From NCBI RefSeq assembly GCF_004761975.1, contig NZ_RQII01000040.1:1-64000 (forward strand): DNA of 64,000 nucleotides, written 5' to 3'. Positions 25,456 through 33,711 of this stretch are shown here, in pieces. Below the pieces are notes generated by a model. It searched no databases, was not told the DNA's origin, and saw only the letters and a program-made list of their open reading frames with translations. Both the position numbers and the translations under genes were made by a program. Position 1 is the stretch's first letter. Each line of letters opens with the position of its first letter. This stretch comes from Planococcus koreensis (GTDB lineage Bacteria; Bacillota; Bacilli; Bacillales_A; Planococcaceae).

Positions 25456-26006
25456 GTAAACCGCTCCTTTCCGCCAAATAAGGCCGCTAATTTCCGTTTC
25501 CCGCGGTACAGCCGGTTATCGACCGCGGATACGGTGATGCCGAGGGATTCGGCAATTTCTGCGTTCGGCAAACCGAGGAAGTATTTCATCAAGAACAAAT
25601 CGCGGTCCGCTTCCGGTAAACTATGGAGCCCAGCCAGCACTTCATCCCGCGCTTCTTTATCAAGCACCATTTCTTCTGTGTTATTGGAAATGCCTGCAGT
25701 CCGCACATCATCAGTGACCGACTCGCGTTCCAGCCTCTTCATGTGCCGTCTGTAGCTGTCGATTGCTTTGTATTTCGCCACCATGCCGGCCCATTTCCGG
25801 AAATCGCCGGCATCGCCGTCAAATTGCTTCGCCCGCTGCCAAATGGTCATGAACACATCGTTCAGGCATTCTTCCGCAGCTTGGCGGCCACAGCTCTTCA
25901 AAAGGATGTGCTGGCAAATCCCTTTCAAAAACGGCATGTATGTATCGATCATGTAGTTGAGCGCCGCTTCGTCTTGCCGCTTCAATCGAGCGATGAAATC
26001 CTCCAC
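25452..26006 (-). CDS. ECF-type RNA polymerase sigma factor
   Basis: 184 aa. Region 2 (about 20-95, AAEECLNDVFMTIWQRAKQF and the DNA-melting part KYKAIDSYRR) and region 4 (about 120-175, LPEADRDLFLMKYFLGLPNAEIAESLGI..SAVDNRLYRGK). GTG start at 26006 with GAAAGGAGGGGTTCCG ahead. Co-transcribed with the anti-sigma gene. Which envelope stress it senses is not evident. Confidence 0.92.
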   Translation of the reverse strand: MEDFIARLKRQDEAALNYMIDTYMPFLKGICQHILLKSCGRQAAEECLNDVFMTIWQRAKQFDGDAGDFRKWAGMVAKYKAIDSYRRHMKRLERESVTDDVRTAGISNNTEEMVLDKEARDEVLAGLHSLPEADRDLFLMKYFLGLPNAEIAESLGITVSAVDNRLYRGKRKLAALFGGKERFT

Positions 26007-26079
26007 CGGAACCCCTCCTTTCCTTTGTTACTGTATACAACGATAGGGGCGAATAAAATCTCGCGCACTCTATATAAAT

Positions 26080-26196
26080 TTTAACAAGTACTGTTTCGGC
26101 GTTAACATGAACGAATCTCGTGTCAACATGAATTGTTTTCACTTTAACATGAACTCATCCAACGTTAACATGAACTGCCAGAAAATTAACCGGCAC
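26080..26196. repeat. Array of 21-bp direct repeats upstream of the ECF sigma gene
   Basis: Four clear units with core GTTAACATGAAC start at 26101, 26122, 26143 and 26164, exactly 21 bp apart, differing by at most two bases in the core. Degenerate units fit the same phase at 26080 (9/12) and 26185 (8/12). The nine bases between cores are not conserved. On the plus strand one frame reads as heptapeptides V-N-M-N-x-x-x, ending at a TAG near 26199, with no ribosome binding site. Confidence 0.9.
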
Positions 26197-26199
26197 TAG

Positions 26200-26417
26200 C
26201 AAAATAAGCATCGTCCAAAGTTCAAAAGCACAATATGAAAAGCCTTTCGCTGCAGCGAAAGCTCCCGCAATCGTAAAAGAAGGCATTCCGACAAGGCGGA
26301 ATGCCGATTGCTGTTTAACCAATTCGCTGGTCGAATGTCAGCTCGCGATATTCAAAGCGTCCAACAATCTGTAGAATGGAAACAAAGCAAACTGGACAAC
26401 GAAAGGGGCACGACCTT
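26200..26417. other. Intergenic hairpins before the aminotransferase
   Basis: Perfect 18-base palindrome CTTTCGCTGCAGCGAAAG (26244-26261) and stem GGCATTCCG/CGGAATGCC (near 26282-26305) lie here without T-runs on the plus strand. No gene seen. Confidence 0.5.
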
Positions 26418-27632
26418 ATGACGCGAAAATTCCCGTTTTCAAAAGATATCAGCCTGGCCTTCAAAAACGATCCGCCGGGCCAGTGGCTGCTGGCATTGCC
26501 TGAAGGCTGCATCCGATTGAGCTCGGGCTATCCGGAGCCGGTACTAGTCCCAGCCGAAGCCATCAAATCGGCGACGATCCGGCTGCTCGATGAAGAACAG
26601 GACCTGCCGCTGCAATACATCGGCAGTCCGCGGATTCCACAATTGAAAGAAGCCATCCGCCAGCGGATGGCAAAGCGCGGCGTGGAGCTGATGGACGAGG
26701 AGCTGCTTGTGACTTCAGGGGCGTGCCAGGCGATCGACCTCATTTCGCGCGTCTTGCTGGACGATAAGGCAGTCGTTGCACTCGAGTCGCCGACCTATAT
26801 GGAAGCGCTGGAGGTGTTCCGGAATTACACGGAGCATTTCATGAACATCCCCGTTGACGCGAAGGGCATGGATACCGACAGATTTGCTGAAATGCTGGCG
26901 AACCGCAAACGCGAGGGGCTTACGCTGCCGCGCATCTTCTACACGATTCCGACCTCGCAGAATCCGACAGGCACGACATTGACGCCTGAACGCCGGGAGC
27001 ATCTGCTTGTGCTTGCCGAAGAATTCGATTTTCTTATCTTAGAGGACGATGCATACGGCGAACTGGCTTTTGCCGAAGCACCCAAGCTGCTGAAAGCGAT
27101 GGACGGCGGCAATAACCGTGTCATCCACATCGGATCGCTGTCAAAAGTTGTCGCGCCGGGCATGCGCATTGGCTGGGTGGCGGGCGGCGCGGAGTTGGTC
27201 AGTACCTTAGGATGGTTCAAGAAAGACCTGAACCATCCATTCGCGCAGTCGGTCATGGCGTCATTCTTGGAAGCCACGGATTTCGACGCGCATTTGGCGT
27301 CGTTGACAAACGCCTATCGAGCGAAAAGCATGGCTATGCTCCAGGCGCTTGAGCAATTCATGCCGCCGTCAGTGACATGGTACGCACCCGAAGGCGGCTA
27401 CTTCATGTGGCTGCAGCTGCCGGGCATTGATACAGCGGACATGCTGCCGCAGGCATTGGCTGCCGGCGTATCATACGTTCCGGGCAAGCATTTCCATTTG
27501 GACCAGGAGCACTGCGAATACTTGCGGCTGTCATTCAGCTACGCCGACGCGGAAGCGATTGTCGAAGGGGTGCGCAAATTGGCGGAAGTGGTCGGCGCAA
27601 ACTTGCCGCAGGACGAGCCACAAGGCGAATAA
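26418..27632 (+). CDS. PLP-dependent aminotransferase (class I/II, LysN/Aro8-like)
   Basis: 404 aa fold-type I aminotransferase: YIGSPRIPQLKEAI, TSGACQAIDLISRVLLD, PTSQNPTG, LEDDAYGELAF and the PLP lysine in GSLSKVVAPGMRIGW. It resembles 2-aminoadipate/aromatic aminotransferases and MocR catalytic domains, but has no HTH. ATG 26418 follows AAAGGGGCACGACCTT; ATG 26376 upstream lacks a site. Substrate not certain. Confidence 0.88.
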   Translation: MTRKFPFSKDISLAFKNDPPGQWLLALPEGCIRLSSGYPEPVLVPAEAIKSATIRLLDEEQDLPLQYIGSPRIPQLKEAIRQRMAKRGVELMDEELLVTSGACQAIDLISRVLLDDKAVVALESPTYMEALEVFRNYTEHFMNIPVDAKGMDTDRFAEMLANRKREGLTLPRIFYTIPTSQNPTGTTLTPERREHLLVLAEEFDFLILEDDAYGELAFAEAPKLLKAMDGGNNRVIHIGSLSKVVAPGMRIGWVAGGAELVSTLGWFKKDLNHPFAQSVMASFLEATDFDAHLASLTNAYRAKSMAMLQALEQFMPPSVTWYAPEGGYFMWLQLPGIDTADMLPQALAAGVSYVPGKHFHLDQEHCEYLRLSFSYADAEAIVEGVRKLAEVVGANLPQDEPQGE

Positions 27633-27645
27633 AACCTGAATGCAC

Positions 27646-27683
27646 AAAAGAGAGCCATCCTCGAGGGATCGCTCTCTTTTTTC
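27646..27683. terminator. Bidirectional terminator, aminotransferase / YqcI
   Basis: Stem AAGAGAGCCATCC with GGGATCGCTCTCTT, loop TCGA, then T-run. Confidence 0.85.
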
Positions 27684-28419
27684 ATTTTTTCATTTCCTTA
27701 TGGGTGAACGGGCATTTGCCTTGGATCGGCTCGCTGTCGTCGCCGATGAAGAATTGCTTCCATTCGTTATGCGTCGGGTCGCCGAAATGGCTGATGTCCG
27801 GATGCGTCGGCAGATGGTCCCACGCTTCAACGCGTGCACGGACTTTCTCGCGTGACATGACGCCGCCTTTTTCCGTCCCTTTCAGGCCTTCGAAGATGCG
27901 GCGCGGCTGGAAGCCCAGCACCATGGCATTGCCAAGGTGGCGGGTCTTGCGCTGCTTATAGGCAGGAGTGTTGCCGAAGACGAAAATCGGTTCGCCGTCG
28001 AACGTGAAGTCCCATAAATAATGGTCCGGGTCGCGCGGCGCCTCGAGCGGCCATTCGGTTTTGTCGACATCGTGCATATACTGCAGCAGCTCCCAGAACT
28101 GCTTGCGGTAATCTTCGATCGAGCCTTCGGTTTCAAACGGCTCAACAAAGACGAACAGGCCGTGGCGTTTGTGTTTCGGATCATCGAACAATTCCAGGAA
28201 ACTGGACACCGCTGCCGGCAAATTGCTCCAATCATCCTGCGTCACATACGCGTAGCGCAGTTCGCCTTTCAATTCGCCGCTCATCCCGAAATAGCAGGGG
28301 AAGGTCTTGTCGGTGACCGTGTTGTGGAAAGTCTGGTATTCGTTCAACAGCCATTCCGGCAAATCGGTACGGGTTTGGAAATCCTCTTTTGTCAATAAAG
28401 CATGCGTCGTCAAGTTCAC
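27682..28419 (-). CDS. YqcI/YcgG family protein
   Basis: 245-aa cytoplasmic protein matching the YqcI/YcgG family (FPCYFG near residue 40, RHGLFVFVEPF, the HYLWDFTFDGEPIFVFGNTPAYKQRKTRHLG region, and CPFTHKE at the end). Family function is unknown; the Cys/His-rich features hint at a redox or metal role but this is speculation. GTG start with TTGGAGGAATTTCA ahead. Confidence 0.88.
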   Translation of the reverse strand: MNLTTHALLTKEDFQTRTDLPEWLLNEYQTFHNTVTDKTFPCYFGMSGELKGELRYAYVTQDDWSNLPAAVSSFLELFDDPKHKRHGLFVFVEPFETEGSIEDYRKQFWELLQYMHDVDKTEWPLEAPRDPDHYLWDFTFDGEPIFVFGNTPAYKQRKTRHLGNAMVLGFQPRRIFEGLKGTEKGGVMSREKVRARVEAWDHLPTHPDISHFGDPTHNEWKQFFIGDDSEPIQGKCPFTHKEMKK

Positions 28420-28524
28420 TGAAATTCCTCCAATTAAGTAAATAACTCTCTCTAAGGGAATTTCCCTGTCGGCGCATAGATGAAACTAGGGCAATCGCTT
28501 TATTTGATCAAATGGTGTGATTGC

Positions 28525-28968
28525 TTATTCTACTACGTACTCATTCTCTGCTGGATAAGCGGGTCCTTGCTGCGGTGTGAACCAGGCTTCGATTTTATAG
28601 GTGCCGGGCTCAAGCTCAAGCGGCGGGACCTCCAGCTCATAGACCAGTTCACCGCCGGCTGGGGCTGTTTCCTCACCGAGCACCTGGGCATATGCGCTGA
28701 CTGAAGAATGCAGGAATACCTGTTCATCCGCTTCGTTATAAAGCGCGAAATCGAAGCGCTGGCTGCTTGTAAAGTTGAACGTCACTGCTTCATTTGTGCC
28801 GTTTTTGAGGGTATAGCGGTAGCCAAGATCTGATTTTACGAGTGTTGCGGCCATTTCGCCTTCATTGCCTCCTTCTGATTTTTCTCCATTTGTGCCTTCT
28901 TCTGGTGTGCCGCAAGCGCCAAGCAAAAGTGCCAGCACGGCGAGCAATAAAATTGTCCATGTCCGCAT
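28525..28968 (-). CDS. Lipoprotein with BsuPI-type domain
   Basis: 147 aa: signal peptide and lipobox LLGAC (Cys19), Gly/Glu-rich linker, then a beta-sandwich domain (about 40-147) like BsuPI, the intracellular proteinase inhibitor family (FNFTSSQRFDF, PLELEPGTYKIEAWFT). Here it is surface-anchored. ATG 28968 follows AAGGAGAGAAAACC. Role probably protein binding. Confidence 0.82.
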   Translation of the reverse strand: MRTWTILLLAVLALLLGACGTPEEGTNGEKSEGGNEGEMAATLVKSDLGYRYTLKNGTNEAVTFNFTSSQRFDFALYNEADEQVFLHSSVSAYAQVLGEETAPAGGELVYELEVPPLELEPGTYKIEAWFTPQQGPAYPAENEYVVE

Positions 28969-29109
28969 GGTTTTCTCTCCTTATAAAGCGATTTACAAGT
29001 TAGACCGTTGAATGTGGATAAAAGTTACAATGCCATGAAGAAACAGCAAATTACCATTGAAGCGGCTGCTGCATTATACTAATCTTACCTATTGAAGGAG
29101 GCAGACACT

Positions 29110-29247
29110 ATGCCCACAATTGCAAGAGATTTTAAAGATGCATTGATATCGAAGATGAAATGCTTATCCACCAGTTCGCTGTATTTGCTGAAGTACATGG
29201 CGATTGTCCTCGTGCCGCTGTACATCATTTATTTGTTCACCAAGTAA
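29110..29247 (+). CDS. Small membrane protein (45 aa)
   Basis: 45-codon ORF (MPTIARDFKDALISK...) with a charged N-terminal half and one hydrophobic helix near the C-terminus (YMAIVLVPLYIIYLF). It has a strong ribosome binding site GAAGGAGGCAGACACT and a terminator 14 bases past the stop. Family unknown to me. Confidence 0.75.
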   Translation: MPTIARDFKDALISKMKCLSTSSLYLLKYMAIVLVPLYIIYLFTK

Positions 29248-29260
29248 TAGTAAGACAGAA

Positions 29261-29296
29261 AAGACGATTCCGCACAAAGCGGAATCGCCTTTTTTT
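29261..29296. terminator. Bidirectional terminator
   Basis: Stem GACGATTCCGC (29263-29273) with GCGGAATCGCC (29279-29289), T7 follows. Confidence 0.9.
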
Positions 29297-29310
29297 AATG
29301 AATGCGCAGC

Positions 29311-30201
29311 TTAAGTAATCGACGCTTCGTAAATTGTCTGGATGGAATCCGCGATGGATGCGTTGAATTCTTCTTCGGATTGGCTGGCGCTGACGCCTTC
29401 GGATAAGCCGCGGGAGAAACTGGCAATCAGGCCATTATTAGCGGCCAATTTTTCGTTGGCTTCTTTGCGCGGATAGCCGCCGGACAGCGCAACCACACGG
29501 ATGACGCGCGGATGGTCAATCAATTCCTTATAGAAGTTATTGACGGTTGGGATCGTCAGTTTCAACATGACGTTTTCATCCTCGCCCAGGGAATCGAGCA
29601 GATTCAGCAGTTCCTGCTTCAACAACTCTTCGGATTTTTCTTTGTCTTGGCTGTGGATATCGACTTCCGGCTCGATGATCGGCACCAGTCCGGCAGCCAT
29701 AATTTGCTTGGCCACTTCGAATTGCTGCTCGACGACTTTGCGGATGCCCGCTGGATTCGGCTCTTTGATGACCGAGCGCATCTTCGTGCCGAAAATATGG
29801 CGTTCGTTTGCCCGCTTCAGCAAGTCATCAAGATTCGGCATCTCTTTCATCAATTGAACGCCGTCCATTTCGTCTGCGAGGCCTTTGTCGACTTTCAGGA
29901 ACGGCACAACGCCTTTTTCTTCCCATAAATAATCCGCCGTATATTTGCCTTCGACTTCTCGGTCCATGGTCTGTTCGAACAGGATCGCACCCAGAATCGA
30001 GTCGGAATTGAAGGAAGGGGCGGTCATGACACGCGTCCGCATTTCATGGATCAAGTCGTACATTTCATCTTCATTTGAATATTGGTCTTCTGAAACTCCG
30101 TAAAGCTTCAGCGCTTTTGGTGTACTCCCGCCGCTTTGGTCGAGTGCAGCCACAAAGCCTTTGCCATTTTTCACACGTTCGAATTGTTCTTGATTCATCA
30201 T
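29311..30201 (-). CDS. fda: Fructose-bisphosphate aldolase, class I
   Basis: 296 aa, the size of staphylococcal Fda. Class I (Schiff-base) aldolase marks: [17 protein letters not shown] at the start, catalytic Lys in [10 protein letters not shown] and [11 protein letters not shown] near the end. Cleaves fructose 1,6-bisphosphate in glycolysis and gluconeogenesis without a metal. Start ATG 30201 or 30198 behind AAGGAGCTGGG. Monocistronic. Confidence 0.95.
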   Translation of the reverse strand: MMNQEQFERVKNGKGFVAALDQSGGSTPKALKLYGVSEDQYSNEDEMYDLIHEMRTRVMTAPSFNSDSILGAILFEQTMDREVEGKYTADYLWEEKGVVPFLKVDKGLADEMDGVQLMKEMPNLDDLLKRANERHIFGTKMRSVIKEPNPAGIRKVVEQQFEVAKQIMAAGLVPIIEPEVDIHSQDKEKSEELLKQELLNLLDSLGEDENVMLKLTIPTVNNFYKELIDHPRVIRVVALSGGYPRKEANEKLAANNGLIASFSRGLSEGVSASQSEEEFNASIADSIQTIYEASIT

Positions 30202-30344
30202 CCCAGCTCCTTAGATAAATTTTATCGTGAAAATTTAAACTAACAGAAAGCCTTTCATTGAATAGTTTAACAATTAATAATGGATTATTCAAAATAATTC
30301 TGAAAGCTATTACTTTTTCATTGAAAGGGCGGATAAGCGGTTAG

Positions 30345-31238
30345 TTAAAAATTGAACGTCACGCCTGTCAATTGTTCAGAGACGTTCCAGAGTTTAAGTG
30401 AAACGGCTTTGTTGGACGTGGCCGGATGAGGCGTGTCGATTGCCGGATATCCTTTGCGCTGGCCTTTGCCGTCGGGGCCGATGTATTCGCCGCCTTTCAG
30501 GGAAGGGGACGTGGCAGCAAAAATTGTCGGCAATGCGCCCATGTCGGCAGGCTGAAGGAATTTATACAAAATCCCTTTCATGAAGTTCGGCGCATCTTTG
30601 CCGCCGAACTTGAACAGATTGGTAGCGGAAATTCCTGGATGGCAAGCGATGCTCATTGTCGATTGGCCATGCTGCTTCAAGCGTTCATCGAGTTCTTGCG
30701 CAAACATCAGATTGGCAAGCTTGCTTTGTCCGTAAAATTTCATTGCCTTATAGCCGCTTGTGCCGTCGAGGTTGTCGAAGAAGATATCTGCTCCTTTATG
30801 CGCGAGGCTGCTGACGGTGACCACACGTGAATCGGGAGTAGCCGAAAGGAGCGGCAGCAAATGTCCGGTCAATGCGAAATGCCCCAAGTGGTTGCTGCCG
30901 AATTGGAGCTCGAAGCCGTCTTTCGTTTTGGCATAAGGCGGCGTCATGACGCCTGCGTTATTGATCAACAGGTCGAGCGAAGGGAATTTGTCCTGAAAGC
31001 GTTCCGCGAAAAAGCGGATGCTGTCGAGGTCTGCCAGGTCGAGTTCCATGACTTCAACCTCCGCATGGGGATGGTCCTTTTTGATCAAATCGCGTGCCGC
31101 ATAACCTTTTTCTATATTGCGTACCGCCATGACGACTCGGGCACCCTGTTCGGCAAAGGTGGTTGCCGTTTCGAGGCCGATACCGCTATTGGCACCGGTG
31201 ATGATGGACGTCTTTCCGTACAATGAATGTTGTTCCAT
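30345..31238 (-). CDS. SDR family oxidoreductase (retinol-dehydrogenase-like), copy 1
   Basis: 297 aa. TGANSGIGLETA cofactor loop, NNAGVM, YGQSKLANLMFA (Tyr-x3-Lys) and CHPGISATNLF, as in the retinol dehydrogenase/protochlorophyllide-reductase-like SDR branch. The C-terminal GGEYIGPDGKG is shared with the next gene. ATG 31238 with CAGGAGTTGAAATC. Closely similar to the SDR just upstream (31398-32297), so the pair is a tandem duplication. Confidence 0.9.
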   Translation of the reverse strand: MEQHSLYGKTSIITGANSGIGLETATTFAEQGARVVMAVRNIEKGYAARDLIKKDHPHAEVEVMELDLADLDSIRFFAERFQDKFPSLDLLINNAGVMTPPYAKTKDGFELQFGSNHLGHFALTGHLLPLLSATPDSRVVTVSSLAHKGADIFFDNLDGTSGYKAMKFYGQSKLANLMFAQELDERLKQHGQSTMSIACHPGISATNLFKFGGKDAPNFMKGILYKFLQPADMGALPTIFAATSPSLKGGEYIGPDGKGQRKGYPAIDTPHPATSNKAVSLKLWNVSEQLTGVTFNF

Positions 31239-31344
31239 GATTTCAACTCCTGAAAGGGTAGATTGATTTCCTTAAACGTATCATTAGTTTCAGGCAGGAA
31301 CAAACAGAACGGCTTTTGTTTAAACTTCGCGATTCTGCTAGGGC

Positions 31345-31383
31345 GCAAAAAAGCTGCCGTAAAATTTAAGGCAGCTCTTTTTC
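31345..31383 (-). terminator. Terminator of SDR copy 2
   Basis: Stem AAGCTGCC (31351-31358) with GGCAGCTC (31370-31377); A-run on the left gives the minus-strand T-run. The two SDR genes are therefore separate units. Confidence 0.82.
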
Positions 31384-31397
31384 GAGATGGATCCATT

Positions 31398-32297
31398 TTA
31401 TTTCGTAAAATCAAACTTTACGCCAGTCAATTGTTCAGACACGTCCCATAGCTTGCGGGCAACTGCTTCATCCAACGCGGAAGGGTGGGGAAGTTCCAAG
31501 GCAGGGAAACCTTTTTTTGCGCCTTTGCCATCAGGTCCGATGTATTCGCCGCCGGTCAATCCTTCGTCCGTGGCTGCATGGACAGTCGCGAGCGCTCCCA
31601 TGTGCGGCGGCTGCAAGAAGCGGTTGGCGTAATTGCGCAGCGCTTTCGGCGCATCCCATTTGCCAACCTTGAAGATGTTCGTTGCCGAAATACCCGGATG
31701 GCAAGCGACGCTGATGGTTTGGAAGCCGTTGCGCTTGAGGCGCCTATCCAGTTCCATCGCAAAAAGCATATTGGCAAGCTTGCTTTGGTTATAGAACTTT
31801 TTCGCTTTATAGCCTTTTGAGCCATCAAGGTTGTCGAAGTCGATTGAGCCACGGTTGTGGGCGAGGCTGCCGATGGTGACGATGCGCGAGCCAGGTGTTT
31901 TCTCAAGGAGCGGCAGCAAATGGCCGGCCAGAGCGAAATGGCCAAGGTGGTTTCCGCCGAACTGCAGCTCGAAGCCGTCTTTTGTTTTGGAATAAGGCGG
32001 CATCATGACGCCCGCGTTATTGATCAGCAAGTCGAGCGAAAGGAGCCGGCTCTTGATTTGTTCGCTGAAAAAGCGGATGTTTTCCAAGTCTGCGACATCC
32101 AGAGGCATCACTTCGATTTCCGCATGGGTCGTTTCGGCAATGATCGCCCTTCTGGCCTTCAAGCCTTTTTCCATGTTGCGCACCGCTAATATGACGTGTG
32201 CGCCGCTTCCGGCCAACTCTTTGGCAGCTTCAAAGCCGATTCCGCTATTTGCGCCGGTGATGATGGCGGTTTTTCCATTCAAACTTTTCTGTCTCAA
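31398..32297 (-). CDS. SDR family oxidoreductase (retinol-dehydrogenase-like), copy 2
   Basis: 299 aa, same architecture as the adjacent gene: TGANSGIGFEAA, NNAGVM, YNQSKLANMLFA, CHPGISATNIF, GGEYIGPDGKG. Starts with TTG 32297 after GGGAGCTGATTTTT. Substrate unknown. Paralog of 30345-31238. Confidence 0.9.
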   Translation of the reverse strand: MRQKSLNGKTAIITGANSGIGFEAAKELAGSGAHVILAVRNMEKGLKARRAIIAETTHAEIEVMPLDVADLENIRFFSEQIKSRLLSLDLLINNAGVMMPPYSKTKDGFELQFGGNHLGHFALAGHLLPLLEKTPGSRIVTIGSLAHNRGSIDFDNLDGSKGYKAKKFYNQSKLANMLFAMELDRRLKRNGFQTISVACHPGISATNIFKVGKWDAPKALRNYANRFLQPPHMGALATVHAATDEGLTGGEYIGPDGKGAKKGFPALELPHPSALDEAVARKLWDVSEQLTGVKFDFTK

Positions 32298-32436
32298 AAA
32301 AATCAGCTCCCGGTTCTCTAAATTCAGCGTACTGCTCGTTCTAACGTATCACGTCAGCCAAGCCGGAACAATGAAGAAAAGAAGTGGGCTTTTCAAAGCT
32401 ATTAGGAACTGCGTTAGGCGAATGTGGAAACATAGA

Positions 32437-32485
32437 AAAAGGGCTATCCCGAAAAGCCATTGTCCATGACTTTGGGAAAGCCCCG
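32437..32485 (-). terminator. Terminator of the secreted Thr/Val-rich protein gene
   Basis: On the minus strand GGGCTTTCCC pairs with GGGATAGCCC, then TTTTTC. Confidence 0.72.
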
Positions 32486-32489
32486 TTAT

Positions 32490-33104
32490 TCAGTGGCGGT
32501 CACCTTTAATCCATTTGCCTTTGCTTACTTCGACGTCAATCACTTTTCTGTTGTAAGTTGTTTTATAATTTTTATTCTCAACGTGTGTTTCTTTCACGAC
32601 TCTGCGTTGAGTTTTTCCAAACTCTTTGTCGCGGTAAACTTCAGTGTCTTTATAGAAAACTTTGCCGCCGCTGCCTGGTTTGCCGTAATGTTTGATCGTA
32701 GTGACAGTCGTTTTCGTAATTGTCACTGGTGTTGTGAAAATTTTGATGGTGTCATAACGTGTGACTTCATCCCAAGTGACGCGTTTAATCACTTTGTACG
32801 TTGTGCTGGTTTTCACTTCGCGATACCAGTCTTGTTGAGGATGGTGTTCTTTAGTCACTTTGACATCGACTTCGTTATAAGTGGATTTTTCGGATTTTTT
32901 CTCGGTTACATATTCAGAAGATTTTTCGCGTTTGACCACTTTGTCATGCGTCACTTCTTTATGCGTTTTTACAATTGTCGTGACGCCATCGCGATAGGTG
33001 ACTTTTTCAGAATCATCTCCCCGATGATCGTCATGTGCAAATGATACAGAAGTGAATCCGAATGCTAGTAAAAGGGTAATCAATATCATAGCAAACTTCT
33101 TCAT
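32490..33104 (-). CDS. Secreted Thr/Val/Lys-rich protein, unknown (family S, member 1)
   Basis: 204 aa. Signal peptide MKKFAMILITLLLAFG...SFA-HDDH (cleavage after about residue 23). The mature part has alternating Thr/Val/Lys beta-like strands (TTIVKTHKEVTHDKVVK, TKTTVTTIKHYG) and many Tyr, with no cysteine. No known domain. Its signal peptide is close to those of the genes at 33382 and 35968, and it has the same upstream promoter-like box. ATG 33104 with AAAGGAGAAATAGAAA. Probably wall-associated or extracellular. Confidence 0.72.
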   Translation of the reverse strand: MKKFAMILITLLLAFGFTSVSFAHDDHRGDDSEKVTYRDGVTTIVKTHKEVTHDKVVKREKSSEYVTEKKSEKSTYNEVDVKVTKEHHPQQDWYREVKTSTTYKVIKRVTWDEVTRYDTIKIFTTPVTITKTTVTTIKHYGKPGSGGKVFYKDTEVYRDKEFGKTQRRVVKETHVENKNYKTTYNRKVIDVEVSKGKWIKGDRH

Positions 33105-33186
33105 TTTCTATTTCTCCTTTAAAAGCAGATTTTTATTAGCTGAGCAAAGAACTTTAAAACGGGCCAGAGTATCTAGACGTCGACCG

Positions 33187-33216
33187 CTACTCAAAAATCC
33201 ACTCATTTTTCTTCAT
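33187..33216 (-). CDS. Possible 9-codon leader ORF
   Basis: MKKNEWIFE-stop with a perfect AAGGAGG and seven-base spacing, in the leader of the secreted protein gene at 32490-33104. It could be a leader peptide or only a remnant start region. No other sign of function. Confidence 0.35.
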   Translation of the reverse strand: MKKNEWIFE

Positions 33217-33250
33217 ATGCGCCTCCTTGTGTATGTAACTCCATGTAAAT

Positions 33251-33279
33251 AGTATAGTACAAATATCAAAAAAATACTA
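33251..33279 (-). promoter_or_regulatory. Shared promoter box, copy 1
   Basis: Minus strand TAGTAT (33274-33279), 17 bp containing TTTTTTGATATTT, then TATACT (33251-33256). The same arrangement occurs at 33980-34008 and 36555-36582. Confidence 0.6.
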
Positions 33280-33336
33280 TAATTTAGAATGTTAAATCAT
33301 TTTAATTTCAATAAAAATAATTGGTTGCGTGAGATG

Positions 33337-33376
33337 GAAAAAGGAACAGGCCTCTGAAAAGGTCCATTCCTTTTTT
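33337..33376. terminator. Terminator after the His/Asp-rich protein gene
   Basis: AAAAAGGAA...TTCCTTTTTT stem flanking a 21-base loop region. Confidence 0.7.
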
Positions 33377-33381
33377 GTTGG

Positions 33382-33711
33382 TTAATGGTGATCGTGATGA
33401 TCGCGGTCATCACGGTCGTCCCAGTCGTGATAGCGTTTTCCGTATTTGTGGAAATGATAATAAGATTTTCCGTGTTTCGTGTAATGTTTGTGGTAATATC
33501 CGTGTTTTTTATGGTTTTTGAATTTTTTATGCTTTTTGTATTTCTTTTTATCGTCGTCATCTCTATTGTACTTTTTGTCGTCTTTATCTTTATCGTAGTC
33601 ATGATGGTATCCGTCTCTGTCGTGGTCATGGTCTCCACCGCTGGCTAAAGCGGTTGATGAGAAGCCGAATGCCAAGAGCACGGCCATCAAAATCATAAGA
33701 TATTTCTTCAT
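33382..33711 (-). CDS. Secreted His/Asp/Lys-rich protein, unknown (family S, member 2)
   Basis: 109 aa. Signal peptide MKKYLMILMAVLLAFGFSS..ALA, then a low-complexity chain: acidic/His N-terminal part (DHDHDRDGYHHDYDK), a Lys-rich block, and Tyr/His/Lys repeats (HGYYHKHYTKHGKSYYH), ending DDRDHHDHH. No Cys. Likely extracellular; His/Asp content would bind divalent metals, and the Lys/Tyr part could bind wall polymers. ATG 33711 follows GGAGAGATCAACTT. Paralog of 35968-36378. Confidence 0.75.
   Translation of the reverse strand: MKKYLMILMAVLLAFGFSSTALASGGDHDHDRDGYHHDYDKDKDDKKYNRDDDDKKKYKKHKKFKNHKKHGYYHKHYTKHGKSYYHFHKYGKRYHDWDDRDDRDHHDHH

Noticed and set aside
26106-26199. VNMN heptapeptide ORF across the 21-bp repeats
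   Set aside because: No ribosome binding site and no normal protein start; reported as a repeat rather than a gene.
33385-33648. Hydrophobic plus-strand frame opposite the His/Asp-rich gene (and similarly 36046-36315)
   Set aside because: Val/Ile-rich frames arise as the complement of His/Asp/Lys codons; the minus-strand genes have signal peptides and ribosome binding sites.
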